Shown: in pieces, positions 28,262 through 37,892 of the stretch
Layout of the letters: each line of letters starts with the position of its first letter
Numbering within the stretch: position 1 is the stretch's first letter
Assembly: GCF_009870755.1 (NCBI RefSeq)
Contig: NZ_WLZU01000009.1
Span: 1 to 59,542 of the forward strand
DNA: 59,542 nucleotides
Direction: 5' to 3'
Source: Streptococcus halichoeri
GTDB taxonomy: Bacteria > Bacillota > Bacilli > Lactobacillales > Streptococcaceae
The notes under the pieces: model-generated
Told to the model about the DNA's origin: nothing
The model's database searches: none
Seen by the model: only the letters and a program-made list of their open reading frames with translations
Program-made: the position numbers and the translations under genes

Positions 28262-29935
28262 TTAGAAAAGGCCTGTGATATTGCCAGCATCATCAATATC
28301 AATTTTTTCACTTGCTGGTTGTTTTGGTAGTCCTGGCATCGTCATGATGGCTCCAGTTAAGGCAACAATGAAGCCTGCTCCTGCTGAAACTTTAAGATTG
28401 GTAATCTTGATAGTAAAATCTTTTGGTGCACCAAGTTTTTTAGGATCATCAGAAAAGGAATATTGTGTTTTGGCCATACAAATAGGGTAATGACCAAAAC
28501 CAAGCTCTTCTAATGCCTTTAATTCTTTACGGGCTGCAGCTGTTAGGGTAATGCCCTTGCCACCATAGACTTTAGTCACAATTTTAGTAAGTTTCGTTTC
28601 AATGCTATCATCTTCTTGATAGACAAAGTTAAAATGATGATCTCTCTGGGCTAGTGCAACAACTTTTTCTGCTAGTTCTCGACCACCGGCTCCGCCTTTT
28701 GCCCAAACATCTGAAATAACAACGTCTACTTGACGTTTTTCACAGGCATCATAGACAGCTTGCAGTTCTGCATCGGTATCTAAAGGGAATTTATTAAGAG
28801 CAACAAGGACTGGCAAGCCATACACTTCTTGAATCGTTTCTAGATGCTTATCTAGATTAGGAAGGCCTGCTAAGACAGCCTGAACATTTTCAGCACCCAG
28901 ATCTGCTTTTGCCACGCCACCATGCATCTTTAGGGCCCGAATTGTAGCCACTAACACCACTGCTGCTGGGCGAAGGCCTGCAAGCCGACATTTGATGTCA
29001 ATAAATTTTTCTGCCCCAAGGTCTGCCCCAAAGCCAGCTTCTGTAACGGCATAATCGGCATATTTCAGGGCTAATTTGGTGGCTAAAACACTGTTACAAC
29101 CATGGGCAATATTGGCAAAGGGGCCGCCATGGATGATTGCTGGAGTATGCTCTAGAGTTTGTACTAAGTTAGGATGAATAGCATCTTTTAAAAGCGCAGC
29201 CATGGCACCCGCAGCTTTTAAATCTCCAGCTGTAACTGGAACCCCTTGGTCATTATAACCGATGATGATTTTCTCAAGTCGTGCCTTTAAATCTGATATG
29301 GAAGTGGCTAAGCAAAGGATGGCCATAATTTCTGAGGCGACAGTGATGTCATAGCCGTCTTCTCGAGGTACACCATTAACCTTACCTTGCAGACCATCTA
29401 CAATATGCCGTAATTGGCGATCATTCATATCCACAACACGTTTCCAGGTTATCCGGCGGCTATCAATCCTAAGTGTATTGCCATGGTGAATATGGTTATC
29501 AATTAAAGCAGCTAAGAGATTATTAGCCGCACCAATCGCATGAAAATCACCCGTAAAATGCAGGTTAATATCTTCCATTGGTACTACCTGGGCATAGCCT
29601 CCCCCAGCAGCACCGCCTTTCACACCAAAGACGGGACCTAAGGAAGGCTCACGTAAAGCAATGACAGCTTTTTTGCCAATGTGAGTGAGTGCATCTACCA
29701 AGCCAACAGAGGTAGTGGTCTTACCTTCACCTGCTGGTGTTGGTGAGATGGCTGTGACGAGAATGAGTTTGCCGTCTTTTTGCTTATCTAGCCTTGCTAA
29801 GCGTCTGGCATCAATTTTGGCTTTATAGTTTCCATAAAGCGTTAAATCATCTTCTGCAATGCCGATAGACTTAGCAACTTCAAGGATTGGTTTCATGGGC
29901 ACGGAGTTTGCAATTTCAATATCTGATTGAACCAT
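28262..29935 (-). CDS. fhs: Formate--tetrahydrofolate ligase
   Basis: Fhs interconverts formate, THF and ATP with 10-formyl-THF and ADP. The 557-residue protein has the P-loop [10 protein letters not shown] (66-75), the [26 protein letters not shown] segment (split by the usual Gly-rich loop) and [11 protein letters not shown]. It sits directly downstream of fchA (22 nt), so in this operon it probably runs in the ATP-yielding direction on 10-formyl-THF derived from histidine. The ATG follows AAAAGGAG. A second fhs copy in one-carbon biosynthesis elsewhere is likely but not visible. Confidence 0.96.
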   Translation of the reverse strand: MVQSDIEIANSVPMKPILEVAKSIGIAEDDLTLYGNYKAKIDARRLARLDKQKDGKLILVTAISPTPAGEGKTTTSVGLVDALTHIGKKAVIALREPSLGPVFGVKGGAAGGGYAQVVPMEDINLHFTGDFHAIGAANNLLAALIDNHIHHGNTLRIDSRRITWKRVVDMNDRQLRHIVDGLQGKVNGVPREDGYDITVASEIMAILCLATSISDLKARLEKIIIGYNDQGVPVTAGDLKAAGAMAALLKDAIHPNLVQTLEHTPAIIHGGPFANIAHGCNSVLATKLALKYADYAVTEAGFGADLGAEKFIDIKCRLAGLRPAAVVLVATIRALKMHGGVAKADLGAENVQAVLAGLPNLDKHLETIQEVYGLPVLVALNKFPLDTDAELQAVYDACEKRQVDVVISDVWAKGGAGGRELAEKVVALAQRDHHFNFVYQEDDSIETKLTKIVTKVYGGKGITLTAAARKELKALEELGFGHYPICMAKTQYSFSDDPKKLGAPKDFTIKITNLKVSAGAGFIVALTGAIMTMPGLPKQPASEKIDIDDAGNITGLF

Positions 29936-29957
29936 AATGTCTCCTTTTCATCACTAT

Positions 29958-30584
29958 TTATAAATTGTTTTCAATTTCTTGATAAATCTTATCTGCAAGT
30001 TGGCTTCCTTGATCTAGCAAAGCCTGAGCTTGGCTCTTATATTGTGCAACAAAAGCCGCATCCTTAATAGCAGCTAGATTAATCAAAACGTTTAACCAAG
30101 CGCCTTGAAGTCCTGCCTTGAGATTTAAGGCCGCCACACCCAAATCGCTAGCTGCATTAGTATTGGAATGGCCAACGGCTCGATTGGTAACCTCAATTGC
30201 TTCAACAATTTTGCTCATCATCTCAAAAGGTGACTTAGTTGCTTCTTGTAGAGCCTCTTGCATAGCTTTTTGGCGAGCTGCCTTTTGCTCATTGGTCGCT
30301 TTAGGTAGCTCAAACACAGCAGAAACTAAATTAAAGGCTTGAGTATCTTTATCAATCGCTGCCAGTAAGTCTTGTTGCAGCCTTTGACTATCTTTGTGAA
30401 TCGCAACCACCAAATCTTGCACTGCTTCATATTTCTTCTTACCCAGTGTCAATTCACAAACCATTTTGGTTAAGGCAATGCCGCTTGCAGCAGAAAGAGC
30501 CGCAGCCGAACCACCGCCAGGAGCTGGGGCGTCTGAGCCGAGCATTTCTGCAAAATCGCTTATAGTTAATTCAACCAATTTCAT
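29958..30584 (-). CDS. fchA: Formimidoyltetrahydrofolate cyclodeaminase
   Basis: FchA converts 5-formimino-THF to 5,10-methenyl-THF, releasing ammonia. The 208-residue all-helical protein has the family N-terminus ending in DAPAPGGGSAAALSAASG (about 19-36), which builds the folate pocket, and ends in DKIYQEIENNL. In animals this activity is fused to FtcD; here the two are separate genes 13 nt apart (ftcD then fchA) and followed by fhs. The ATG has AAAAGGAG upstream. Confidence 0.94.
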   Translation of the reverse strand: MKLVELTISDFAEMLGSDAPAPGGGSAAALSAASGIALTKMVCELTLGKKKYEAVQDLVVAIHKDSQRLQQDLLAAIDKDTQAFNLVSAVFELPKATNEQKAARQKAMQEALQEATKSPFEMMSKIVEAIEVTNRAVGHSNTNAASDLGVAALNLKAGLQGAWLNVLINLAAIKDAAFVAQYKSQAQALLDQGSQLADKIYQEIENNL

Positions 30585-30597
30585 CGAACTGCTCCTT

Positions 30598-31497
30598 TTA
30601 ATCTAGTAGATGATTTTCAAGTATTTGTTTGTGGTAATCAAACGCTTCAACCTGCAAATAATATTCCGCACAATCAACCAAAGCTTTAGCTGGTGCTAAG
30701 CCAATGACTTCTGAGCCAAGGATAGCAACCCCATAACGACGAGCCTCAAATTTTATGGTTTCAAACGTTCGATACAGGGAACATTTTTCAAAATTCACCA
30801 TATTCATAGAAACTTGAGCAATCTTGCGGTCTTCTAGCATTAAACCTATAGCCTTGCAGTATTTGTACCCACCACTTGATCCTCGCAATATTTTTGCTAT
30901 CTTTTTAGCAATCTCAACATTGTCTGTATCTAGATTCACATTAAAAGCAACCAAAGGCATTCTTGCGCCTACCGCAGTCACACCAGCTGTGGGATGAATG
31001 CTACGATCGCCATAATCTGGAGCCCAATCCTCTTCTTGCAGCTTTTTAGGCATTCCTTCAAATTGACCTTTCCGTACTTTAGCAAGATTTTGACGTTCTG
31101 GCCGACTAGCAGAGGCTTCATACAAAAAGATAGGAATATGCAACTCCTTATTAATACGTTGAGCAACTTGCTTAGAAATGTCAATACATTCTTGCATGGT
31201 AATGGATTTGATGGGCACAAATGGACAGACATCGGTTGCCCCCATTCGAGGATGTTCACCTTCGTGCTTCGTCATATCAATATGTTCAGAGGCATATTTT
31301 ACTAGCTGAAAAGCTACCTCTTGAATACTCTTTTCATCTCCAACTAGAGTAAAGACGCTACGATTATGACTCGCATCCGATGAGTAATCAAGGAGTGTGA
31401 CACCTGGAATACTTTTTGCTACTGCAACTAACCCATCAATGACCTCTTGATTCCGTCCTTCTGAAAAATTGGGAATACATTCTACAATTTTTGCCAT
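30598..31497 (-). CDS. ftcD: Glutamate formimidoyltransferase
   Basis: FtcD transfers the formimino group of N-formimino-L-glutamate to THF, giving glutamate. The 299-residue product matches the bacterial single-domain enzyme: CIPNFSEGRN at the N-terminus, HNRSVFTLVG, GEHPRMGATDVCPFVP and VQVEAFDYH near the end. AAGGAG precedes the ATG. It lies 166 nt downstream of hutU and 13 nt upstream of fchA, forming the folate branch of histidine breakdown. Confidence 0.95.
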   Translation of the reverse strand: MAKIVECIPNFSEGRNQEVIDGLVAVAKSIPGVTLLDYSSDASHNRSVFTLVGDEKSIQEVAFQLVKYASEHIDMTKHEGEHPRMGATDVCPFVPIKSITMQECIDISKQVAQRINKELHIPIFLYEASASRPERQNLAKVRKGQFEGMPKKLQEEDWAPDYGDRSIHPTAGVTAVGARMPLVAFNVNLDTDNVEIAKKIAKILRGSSGGYKYCKAIGLMLEDRKIAQVSMNMVNFEKCSLYRTFETIKFEARRYGVAILGSEVIGLAPAKALVDCAEYYLQVEAFDYHKQILENHLLD

Positions 31498-31663
31498 AAT
31501 TTTTTCTCCTTAAAAGCTTTTTTTACATCACAAGATTGGTCAAAAAGTAGCCTGCTAAAAAGCTTTGCACTGTCACTAAACAGAGATGTCACCCTGAGCC
31601 TAGCTACGATGAACTGATAAAAAGCTAGGGCAGACTACTCTTGATCAAAACTAGGCAAATCAC

Positions 31664-33697
31664 CTACTCATCAAATAATTTTTGAACAGAAGCTTCTACA
31701 AGTGCTTCATCTGTTAGATAGGGGATAGTAATGTGGTCGCTTCCTTCTCGTAATTTATTATATTCAATAGCAGTTTCAATAGCGTGTTCATTGCGAGCCC
31801 AGTTACGACGAGCAACACCTCCCATGGTATCCCAAGCAATCGCCGATTTAATAATCTCATCAATTCGTTTACTGCCATCAAGGACTAAGCCAAAACCACC
31901 ATTAATGGCTTTTCCAATCCCTGTACCACCACCATTATGGAGAGCCACCAAGCTCATACCACGCGCAGCATTTCCTGCATAGCATTGAACCGCCATATCT
32001 GCACAAACATTGGAACCATCCTTAATATTTGAGGTTTCTCTAAATGGAGAATCTGTCCCTGAGACATCATGGTGATCTCGTCCAATCATGACCGGACCAA
32101 TCTTACCTTGACGAACCAACTCATTAAATTTAAGCGCGATATTAACCCGACCCATACAATCTTGATAGAGAATGCGAGCTTGGGTACCAACTACCAGCTG
32201 ATTTTTCTCAGCATCACGAATCCAATTATAGTTATCCCGGTCTTGATAGCGACGATTAGGATTAATAACAGCCATCGCAGCCTTATCTGTAGCCACCAAA
32301 TCATCATGGTTACCACTCAAGCAACACCAGCGAAATGGGCCATAGCCATAGTCAAAAAGCATTGGTCCCATAATATCTTCTACATAAGAAGGCCAGATAA
32401 AACCATCCTTATCATCAATACCATTCTTTGAAATTTCTGTAATTCCTGAATCATAAACAGCCTTCATAAAAGCATTGCCATAATCAAAAAAATAAGTTCC
32501 TTTTGCTGTCAAGGCTTTAATGGCTTGGAAATGGCGTTGCAAGGTTTGATCCACCAATTGGCAAAAGTGCTCCTTGTCTTTGGCAAGCAAGTGAGTTCGC
32601 TCAGCAAAACTAATGCCTACTGGACAATAGCCACCATCATAGACATTATGGCAGGAAGTTTGATCTGACAGTAAATCCACTGGGATGTCATGATCATTGA
32701 CATATTCGAGTAAGTCAACAATATTACCATGATAGGCAATTGAAGTGGATTGTTTGGCCGCTTGAGCCTCTTGGGCAAGAGCGACTGCTTCTTCCACAGA
32801 TTCGGTTACTTGACTCACCCAACCTTGGGAATGCCTGGTTTCAATCCGTGATGCATCTACTTCAGCAATGATAGCTACTGCTTTAGCAATTTCTCCTGCC
32901 TTCCCCTGCGCTCCACTCATACCACCAAGTCCTGAAGAAATAAAGAGTTTGCCGGTTAAATCACCATCATCTGCAATACCTAATTTGAGCCGGCCAGCAT
33001 TCAACAGAGTGTTAAAGGTTCCATGCACAATCCCTTGTGGGCCAATGTACATCCAACCACCTGCTGTCATTTGACCATAATTGGTAACACCCATTTCTTC
33101 AGCAATTTCCCAGTCCTTCATGTTGTCATATTCTCCAACGAGCAGGCCATTAGTGATAACCACACGGGGAGCTTCTGGTTTAGATTTAAAAAGCCCAAGA
33201 GGATGCCCTGATTCCACGACTAGGGTCTGTTCCTCAGTCATCACTTCAAGGTATTTTTTAATCAGATTGTACTGCATCCAATTGGCACAAACAGAACCTG
33301 TTTCCCCATAGGTAACTAATTCATAGGGATAAAGGGCAATTTCAAAGCTTAGGTTATTGTCAATCATCACTTGCATCGCCTTTGCTGCTGTGCAATTCCC
33401 CTTATACTCATCAATTGGCTTACCATAGATGCGTTCTTTAGGGCGAAAACGGTAACCATAAATGCGGCCACGAGTTTTTAATTCTTCGAGAAATTCAGGA
33501 ATCACTTCTGCGTGATATTTTTTAGGGACATAGCGCAGTGCATTTTTTAGAGCTGTTTTTGTTTGTTCTTGAGTCAAACGAAAACCTCTATTAGGTGCAC
33601 GCCGAATGCCTTCTTGAAAAACAGTTTTTTCAGGTAACACATCATCCAATTTTACTGTCATTGCTGCTGCAATCTCAGCTTCACTATAATGAGTCAT
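31664..33697 (-). CDS. hutU: Urocanate hydratase
   Basis: HutU hydrates urocanate to imidazolonepropionate using tightly bound NAD+ as an electrophile. The long form (677 residues) is used by streptococci. Recognisable segments include the NAD-binding SSGLGGMSGAQ, DLLSDQTSCHNVYDGGYCP and the DMAVQCYAGNAARGMSL region near the C-terminus. The frame is open to 33745, but AGGAGG followed by 6 nt precedes the ATG at 33697 (MTHYSEAEI), which is preferred. It is the first gene of the minus-strand hut transcript and is divergent from hutI. Confidence 0.95.
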   Translation of the reverse strand: MTHYSEAEIAAAMTVKLDDVLPEKTVFQEGIRRAPNRGFRLTQEQTKTALKNALRYVPKKYHAEVIPEFLEELKTRGRIYGYRFRPKERIYGKPIDEYKGNCTAAKAMQVMIDNNLSFEIALYPYELVTYGETGSVCANWMQYNLIKKYLEVMTEEQTLVVESGHPLGLFKSKPEAPRVVITNGLLVGEYDNMKDWEIAEEMGVTNYGQMTAGGWMYIGPQGIVHGTFNTLLNAGRLKLGIADDGDLTGKLFISSGLGGMSGAQGKAGEIAKAVAIIAEVDASRIETRHSQGWVSQVTESVEEAVALAQEAQAAKQSTSIAYHGNIVDLLEYVNDHDIPVDLLSDQTSCHNVYDGGYCPVGISFAERTHLLAKDKEHFCQLVDQTLQRHFQAIKALTAKGTYFFDYGNAFMKAVYDSGITEISKNGIDDKDGFIWPSYVEDIMGPMLFDYGYGPFRWCCLSGNHDDLVATDKAAMAVINPNRRYQDRDNYNWIRDAEKNQLVVGTQARILYQDCMGRVNIALKFNELVRQGKIGPVMIGRDHHDVSGTDSPFRETSNIKDGSNVCADMAVQCYAGNAARGMSLVALHNGGGTGIGKAINGGFGLVLDGSKRIDEIIKSAIAWDTMGGVARRNWARNEHAIETAIEYNKLREGSDHITIPYLTDEALVEASVQKLFDE

Positions 33698-33875
33698 AGC
33701 AAGTCCTCCTGTCACCATCTCTACGATGCCATTATTTTCACCCATAGTTTAGGCAGTCATCGCCGATTAATTGTCAAATTTTATAAAAAAATGATTTTAA
33801 GGTGCCTAGTTGTAATCCTCTAGCATTTTTGACTTAAATTTGACGTTTAAGACCTACTATTTAGACAGATTAAGA

Positions 33876-33881
33876 TATAAT
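33876..33881 (+). promoter_or_regulatory. -10 element of hutI without a recognisable -35
   Basis: A perfect TATAAT lies 25 nt before the hutI start. Bases 15-19 nt further upstream (CCTACT) do not resemble a -35, which suggests dependence on an activator. The 209-nt hutU-hutI spacer also holds TTGAC-type half elements on both strands but no clear operator. Confidence 0.5.
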
Positions 33882-33906
33882 AATAGAAAAAAAGGAGTTG
33901 TCACAT

Positions 33907-35178
33907 ATGATTGCAGATTTAATTCTTGTTCATTTCAATCAGATTTTTGCTCCTCATGATTTGGGACATCCTCTGTATGGGGCGGAAATGAGAGAAGCTG
34001 ACATCATTGAAGATGGTTACATCGCTATCAAAGATGGGAAAATTCTGGCCATCGGCAGTGGTCAGCCAGACAATGAACTGATTGGCCCGGCTACACAAAT
34101 AAAAGCCTACAATGGTAAAATTGCAACTCCAGGTATCATTGATTGCCACACCCATCTTGTCTATGGGGGGAGTCGTGAACACGAATTTGCCCAAAAATTA
34201 AATGGTGTCCCTTATCTTGAGATTCTTGCTCAAGGGGGTGGGATTTTAAACACTGTGCGCGCAACCCGTCAGGCAGATTTTGATACCTTATATGATAAAA
34301 CCAAGCGATTGCTAGATTATATGCTCCTACACGGTGTCACTACTGTTGAAGCCAAAAGTGGCTATGGTTTAGATTGGAATACGGAATATCGACAATTAGA
34401 GGTAGCACAAGCTTTAAACAAGGATCATACTATTGATCTTGTTTCTACCTTCATGGCTGCGCATGCTATTCCACCAGAATATCAAGGACGCTCGAAAGAG
34501 TATTTGGACTTGATTGTTAATGATATGCTTCCACTCGTTAAAGGCCAGAACTTAGCGGAATTTTGCGATATTTTTTGCGAAAAAGGCGTTTTTACAGCTG
34601 ATGAATCACGTTATCTCTTAGAAAAAGCCAAAAAATTGGGCTTTAAACTGCGCATTCATGCCGATGAAATTGCATCAATCGGTGGTGTTGAGGTGGCCGC
34701 TGAATTACAAACCACTAGTGCTGAACACCTGATGATGGCCACTGACCAAGGTATGGAAGAATTAAGCAAAGCTCATGTAATTGGTAATCTATTGCCTGCC
34801 ACAACCTTTAGTCTTATGGAAGATACCTATGCTCCAGCCCGTAAAATGATTGAAAAAGGCATGGCTATTACCCTATCAACCGACAGCAATCCCGGTTCTT
34901 GTCCAACTGCAAATATGCAATTTGTCATGCAACTAGGGTGCTTTATGATGCACTTAACGCCAATTGAAGTCCTAAATGCTGTCACTATAAATGCTGCATA
35001 TTCTGTCAATCGACAAGAAACCGTTGGTAATTTTGACAAAGGAAAAGAGGCAGACATCAGTATCTTTGACGCCCCAAATATTGACTATTGCTTCTACTTC
35101 TTTGCCACCAATCTTATTCATCAGGTCTACAAAACTGGTCAGCTCGTTGTCGATCAGGGTCGACTTACCGATAAATAA
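33907..35178 (+). CDS. hutI: Imidazolonepropionase
   Basis: HutI is an amidohydrolase that opens the ring of 4-imidazolone-5-propionate to N-formimino-L-glutamate. The 423-residue protein has the metal site [10 protein letters not shown] (His81, His83), the downstream HAHAIP-like [22 protein letters not shown] and STDSNPGS with the catalytic Asp. A TTG at 33898 is in frame but belongs to the ribosome binding site region; AAAGGAG is ideally placed for the ATG at 33907. It is divergent from hutU and has its own terminator. Confidence 0.96.
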   Translation: MIADLILVHFNQIFAPHDLGHPLYGAEMREADIIEDGYIAIKDGKILAIGSGQPDNELIGPATQIKAYNGKIATPGIIDCHTHLVYGGSREHEFAQKLNGVPYLEILAQGGGILNTVRATRQADFDTLYDKTKRLLDYMLLHGVTTVEAKSGYGLDWNTEYRQLEVAQALNKDHTIDLVSTFMAAHAIPPEYQGRSKEYLDLIVNDMLPLVKGQNLAEFCDIFCEKGVFTADESRYLLEKAKKLGFKLRIHADEIASIGGVEVAAELQTTSAEHLMMATDQGMEELSKAHVIGNLLPATTFSLMEDTYAPARKMIEKGMAITLSTDSNPGSCPTANMQFVMQLGCFMMHLTPIEVLNAVTINAAYSVNRQETVGNFDKGKEADISIFDAPNIDYCFYFFATNLIHQVYKTGQLVVDQGRLTDK

Positions 35179-35252
35179 ACCAAGTCACCTTCACCACTTT
35201 TTAGAGATCAATTGACAGACCTACAGCACAAAAATCAAGACATCTAGCATCT

Positions 35253-35291
35253 AAAAGGAGCGCGCTCATAAACAAGCCCGCTCCTTTTGTA
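35253..35291 (+). terminator. Terminator of hutI
   Basis: AAAAGGAGCG (35253-35262) pairs with CGCTCCTTTT (35279-35288), followed by GTATC. The right arm supplies the T-run. Confidence 0.75.
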
Positions 35292-35422
35292 TCATTGGTC
35301 AAAATATGTGATTCCTTGCAATTAAAAATAGTTTGACGGTAGCCCAGTAAAGAATTAGTCACAACGGCTCTAATTGTTTACCTTTTTTGCCAAAGCGATC
35401 TTACTACTGCATTTTTGCTTGA

Positions 35423-35677
35423 CTACCTTTGACCAATCAAAAAGCATAGACTATACGAAACAATAAAAGCTAAACCGATGGTCAGCAAAAGAGCTAAACA
35501 CTGTCCCAAGAAGTGTTGTGGTAGGCAGCAGGCTGTTAGGAAACTACCGGTGAAACCACCCAGGCCATTGATTGCAACAGAATCAACCGCATCATTGACG
35601 GCCGCTTTTTTGGTAAGAAACTGTCTTCCCCAATAACTAAGTGCACTGCTAAGCACAATGACAAGTAAAAAAGACAC
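35423..35677 (-). pseudogene. C-terminal fragment resembling an ammonium transporter (Amt family)
   Basis: The 84-residue hydrophobic frame starts with GTG and lacks a good ribosome binding site. The segment VNDAVDSVAINGLGGFTGSFLT resembles the Amt C-terminal signature (D-x-x-D-V-F-x-x-H-G-V-G-G) with the conserved His replaced by Asn, and is followed by two hydrophobic stretches. The frame stays open upstream through a long hairpin to a TGA, with no start. A full Amt has about 400 residues, so this is probably a remnant. It could instead be an unrelated small membrane protein. Confidence 0.45.
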
Positions 35678-35688
35678 TAGCGATAGCT

Positions 35689-35736
35689 GAGGCCACTGAA
35701 AAAGCCATCTTTTATGATGACTTTTTCAGTGGCCTC
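35689..35736. repeat. Perfect 16-bp inverted repeat hairpin
   Basis: GAGGCCACTGAAAAAG (35689-35704) pairs perfectly with 35721-35736, with additional CATC/GATG pairing inside. There is no T-run on either side beyond the A/T within the arms. It abuts the Amt-like fragment. Confidence 0.8.
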
Positions 35737-35827
35737 CACTTTACATCCTCTCTTTTATTTGTTACACTAAATTAGTTAACCAATTAAGTATTGTACGCAT
35801 TTTTAGTAGATTTAGCAAGGAGAAAAG

Positions 35828-36958
35828 ATGACAGACTACACAATTGCGATTATTGGTGCTGGTGCTGCTGGAATTGGTTTTGGTGCAGCCCTTCGACAAT
35901 TTAATCTGAATGATTTTCTGATTTTAGAGCAAGGACAAATTGGGGATAATTTTACCAAATGGCCCAAAACGACCCGCTTTATCACCCCCATCTTTCCCGA
36001 CAAATGGTTTTGGCTTTCCAGATTTAAATGCCGTAGTTCCTGATACATCCCCTGCTTTTACCTTTGAAAAAGAACACTTATCTGGTTCAGAGTATGCTAA
36101 CTATCTACAACGTGTCGCTGCTCATTATACACTGCCAATCAAAACCCAAACCCCAGTCACAGCCATTGAGAAACAAGCAGACCACTATCAAATCCAGACA
36201 GACACCCGCCACTATAGCGCAAAATATGTGATTATGGCTACAGGAGAATTTCAAAACCCCAATTCAGTCGGTATTAAAAATGCCCATTTAGGGATGCATT
36301 ATGGTCAAGTCGATAGTTTCCAGGTTAAGTCAGAACAGCCCTTTTAATTATTGGCGGCAACGAGAGTGCCTGTGATGCTTTGACACACCTTGCCTACTTA
36401 GGTAACGAAGTGCATCTTTTTACTGATCATTTTGGACAAAATACCACTAAACCCGATCCTAGTATCTCTCTGGCACCCATCACAAAAGAACGTTTAGCCA
36501 GCATCAAAGCTCAGGCAGCTGGGCGTCGTGTCTTTATCACCGAACATAAAACAGCCCAAGAAATCACCTATTCTAAGGGCACTTATACGGTTGTATTTAG
36601 CGATGGTAGTCTTGCCAAAAGCTCACACCAACCTATTTTAGCTACCGATTTTGCACCCAGTTTTAATCAAATCGCTGGCGCAGAACTCTTTGAAAAAGAT
36701 CAGCACGGACTGCCATTGGTCACCGAACAAGATGAATCAACCCGCTACCAACATTGCTTCCTCATTGGACCTAGCCTGCGTCATGGTGAAACCATTTTCT
36801 GTTATATCTATAAATTCCGACAACGGTTTGCTCCCATCATTAGAGAAATTGCACAACGCGAAAAGTTGCCAATTGATAAGCACGGCTTAGCTTTCTACCA
36901 AACAAATCAGATGTATCTTGATGATTTGTCCTGCTGTCAAGTCAACTGTGATTGCTAA
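35828..36958 (+). pseudogene. FAD/NAD(P)-binding oxidoreductase gene with two compensating frameshifts
   Basis: Three open segments (35828-36043, 35940-36347, 36380-36958) join into one flavoprotein of about 376 residues. The N-terminal Rossmann motif IIGAGAAGIGFGAAL binds FAD. The middle segment carries SFPTNGFGFPDLNA and IMATGEF, and the third carries a second Rossmann motif IIGGNESACDALTHL and a Cys-rich tail ending CCQVNCDC. A run of five C at 35985-35989 has one base too many; a run of four T at 36342-36345 has one too few. It resembles CzcO- or YpdA-like pyridine nucleotide oxidoreductases. Genuine decay, phase variation or sequencing error are all possible. GGAG precedes the start. Confidence 0.8.
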
Positions 36959-36965
36959 GCTTTTA

Positions 36966-36974
36966 TGATATAAT
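36966..36974 (+). promoter_or_regulatory. Extended -10 promoter of the 45-aa membrane peptide gene
   Basis: TGA-TATAAT at 36966-36974 lies 22 nt upstream of the small gene and just after the flavoprotein stop. Confidence 0.55.
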
Positions 36975-36996
36975 AAGGAGGTGAAAGGAGTTAGAG

Positions 36997-37134
36997 ATGA
37001 AAAAAGAATATATCTCCTATCTGTCAGGGTTAATTTTTATCATCTACGCCCTCATCAGTAACAAACTGTTATTCCTTAGCTTTGGCTTAGTTCTATTCAT
37101 TATCGGTTACGCAGATCGCATCAAACACAAGTAA
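36997..37134 (+). CDS. Small membrane protein, 45 residues
   Basis: The ATG follows GTGAAAGGAG with good spacing, has an extended -10 promoter upstream and a strong terminator downstream, so it is a real small gene. The peptide begins MKKEYISYLSGL, has two short hydrophobic segments (about 6-20 and 24-39) broken by SNK, and ends in the basic RIKHK. The family is not recognised; short two-helix peptides of this kind are common and often uncharacterised in streptococci. Confidence 0.7.
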   Translation: MKKEYISYLSGLIFIIYALISNKLLFLSFGLVLFIIGYADRIKHK

Positions 37135-37152
37135 ACTCTCAAACCAGACTGA

Positions 37153-37188
37153 AAAAGAAAGCTTCCTATAAGATGCTTTCTTTTTTTT
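37153..37188 (+). terminator. Terminator of the small membrane protein gene
   Basis: AAAAGAAAGC (37153-37162) pairs with GCTTTCTTTT (37175-37184), continuing into a run of T residues. The following 210 nt to the YdbC gene show no feature. Confidence 0.85.
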
Positions 37189-37402
37189 CGTTCGTTGTTT
37201 TAGCATAGCTAGTAAAAAAGCAAAAGCATTTTTCATTCTTGGCTTATGGTCAAGAGGGCTTTTACGAAACAATAACAGTAATAGAAACTAACTGTAAATT
37301 TAGTAAATCAAACCAGCCCTTGCCTTCTTTGAGCGCCTAGCTTTAGTTTTTAGCCTATACTTGAATTGAAGCTAACAGCATCACTACAGCTACTGTTGAC
37401 AA

Positions 37403-37618
37403 CTAGTTATTTTTCAACGCTTTGACTAATTGTTCAAATTCGTCATTGGTTAAGGTAATGCCTTTTCCCATCTTAGCATGGTCAGGGCTCCAGCTTCGAA
37501 TGTCCCACTTAGGCTCTGCACCATTAAAAGAGACACGGTTTAGTTCTTTTGTCCAACCTTTTTCGCTTTCAGATAAGGTGAGTAGATGTTCTTCAATAGA
37601 AAATGTAAATTCTGACAT
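37403..37618 (-). CDS. YdbC family ssDNA-binding protein (PC4-like)
   Basis: The 71-residue protein matches the bacterial PC4/YdbC family: GWTKELNRVSFNG, PKWDIRSWSPDHAKMGKGITLT and a C-terminal helix FEQLVKALK. Lactococcal YdbC is a dimeric homologue of eukaryotic coactivator PC4 and binds single-stranded nucleic acid through a curved beta-sheet. TAGGAGG precedes the ATG with good spacing. It stands alone between the small membrane protein gene and a repeat-rich gap. The role in transcription or DNA repair in streptococci is not established. Confidence 0.88.
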   Translation of the reverse strand: MSEFTFSIEEHLLTLSESEKGWTKELNRVSFNGAEPKWDIRSWSPDHAKMGKGITLTNDEFEQLVKALKNN

Positions 37619-37730
37619 AAGTTCCTCCTACTTATATATTCGATAATACTCTCTCAAACTATCCTTATTTTAGCAAGAAATAATAAAAATAGCGACCTCA
37701 TTTTAAGTCCACTAAAGGCCTTTTTATTTC

Positions 37731-37768
37731 GTTTTATAACTCTAATCAAGTTTTATAATTCTAATCAA
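37731..37768. repeat. Two tandem 19-bp repeats
   Basis: The unit GTTTTATAAYTCTAATCAA occurs twice in direct succession (37731-37749, 37750-37768) with one mismatch. Directly after it, AAAGGAGGGATGGTAATG looks like a ribosome binding site for a frame that stops after five codons. Confidence 0.85.
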
Positions 37769-37892
37769 AAGGAGGGATGGTAATGACGCGTCTGCTCTAA
37801 AGCAAAGAAAACCAGTAACACCCCTTAAAAGCATCGGGGATAAAGGTTCAACCTCAAACAAAAAAGCAGCAGCCTTTCTTTTGATGTGAACT

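Noticed and set aside
32069..32431. 120-codon plus-strand frame within hutU
   Set aside because: Antisense shadow of a long conserved gene with no start signals.
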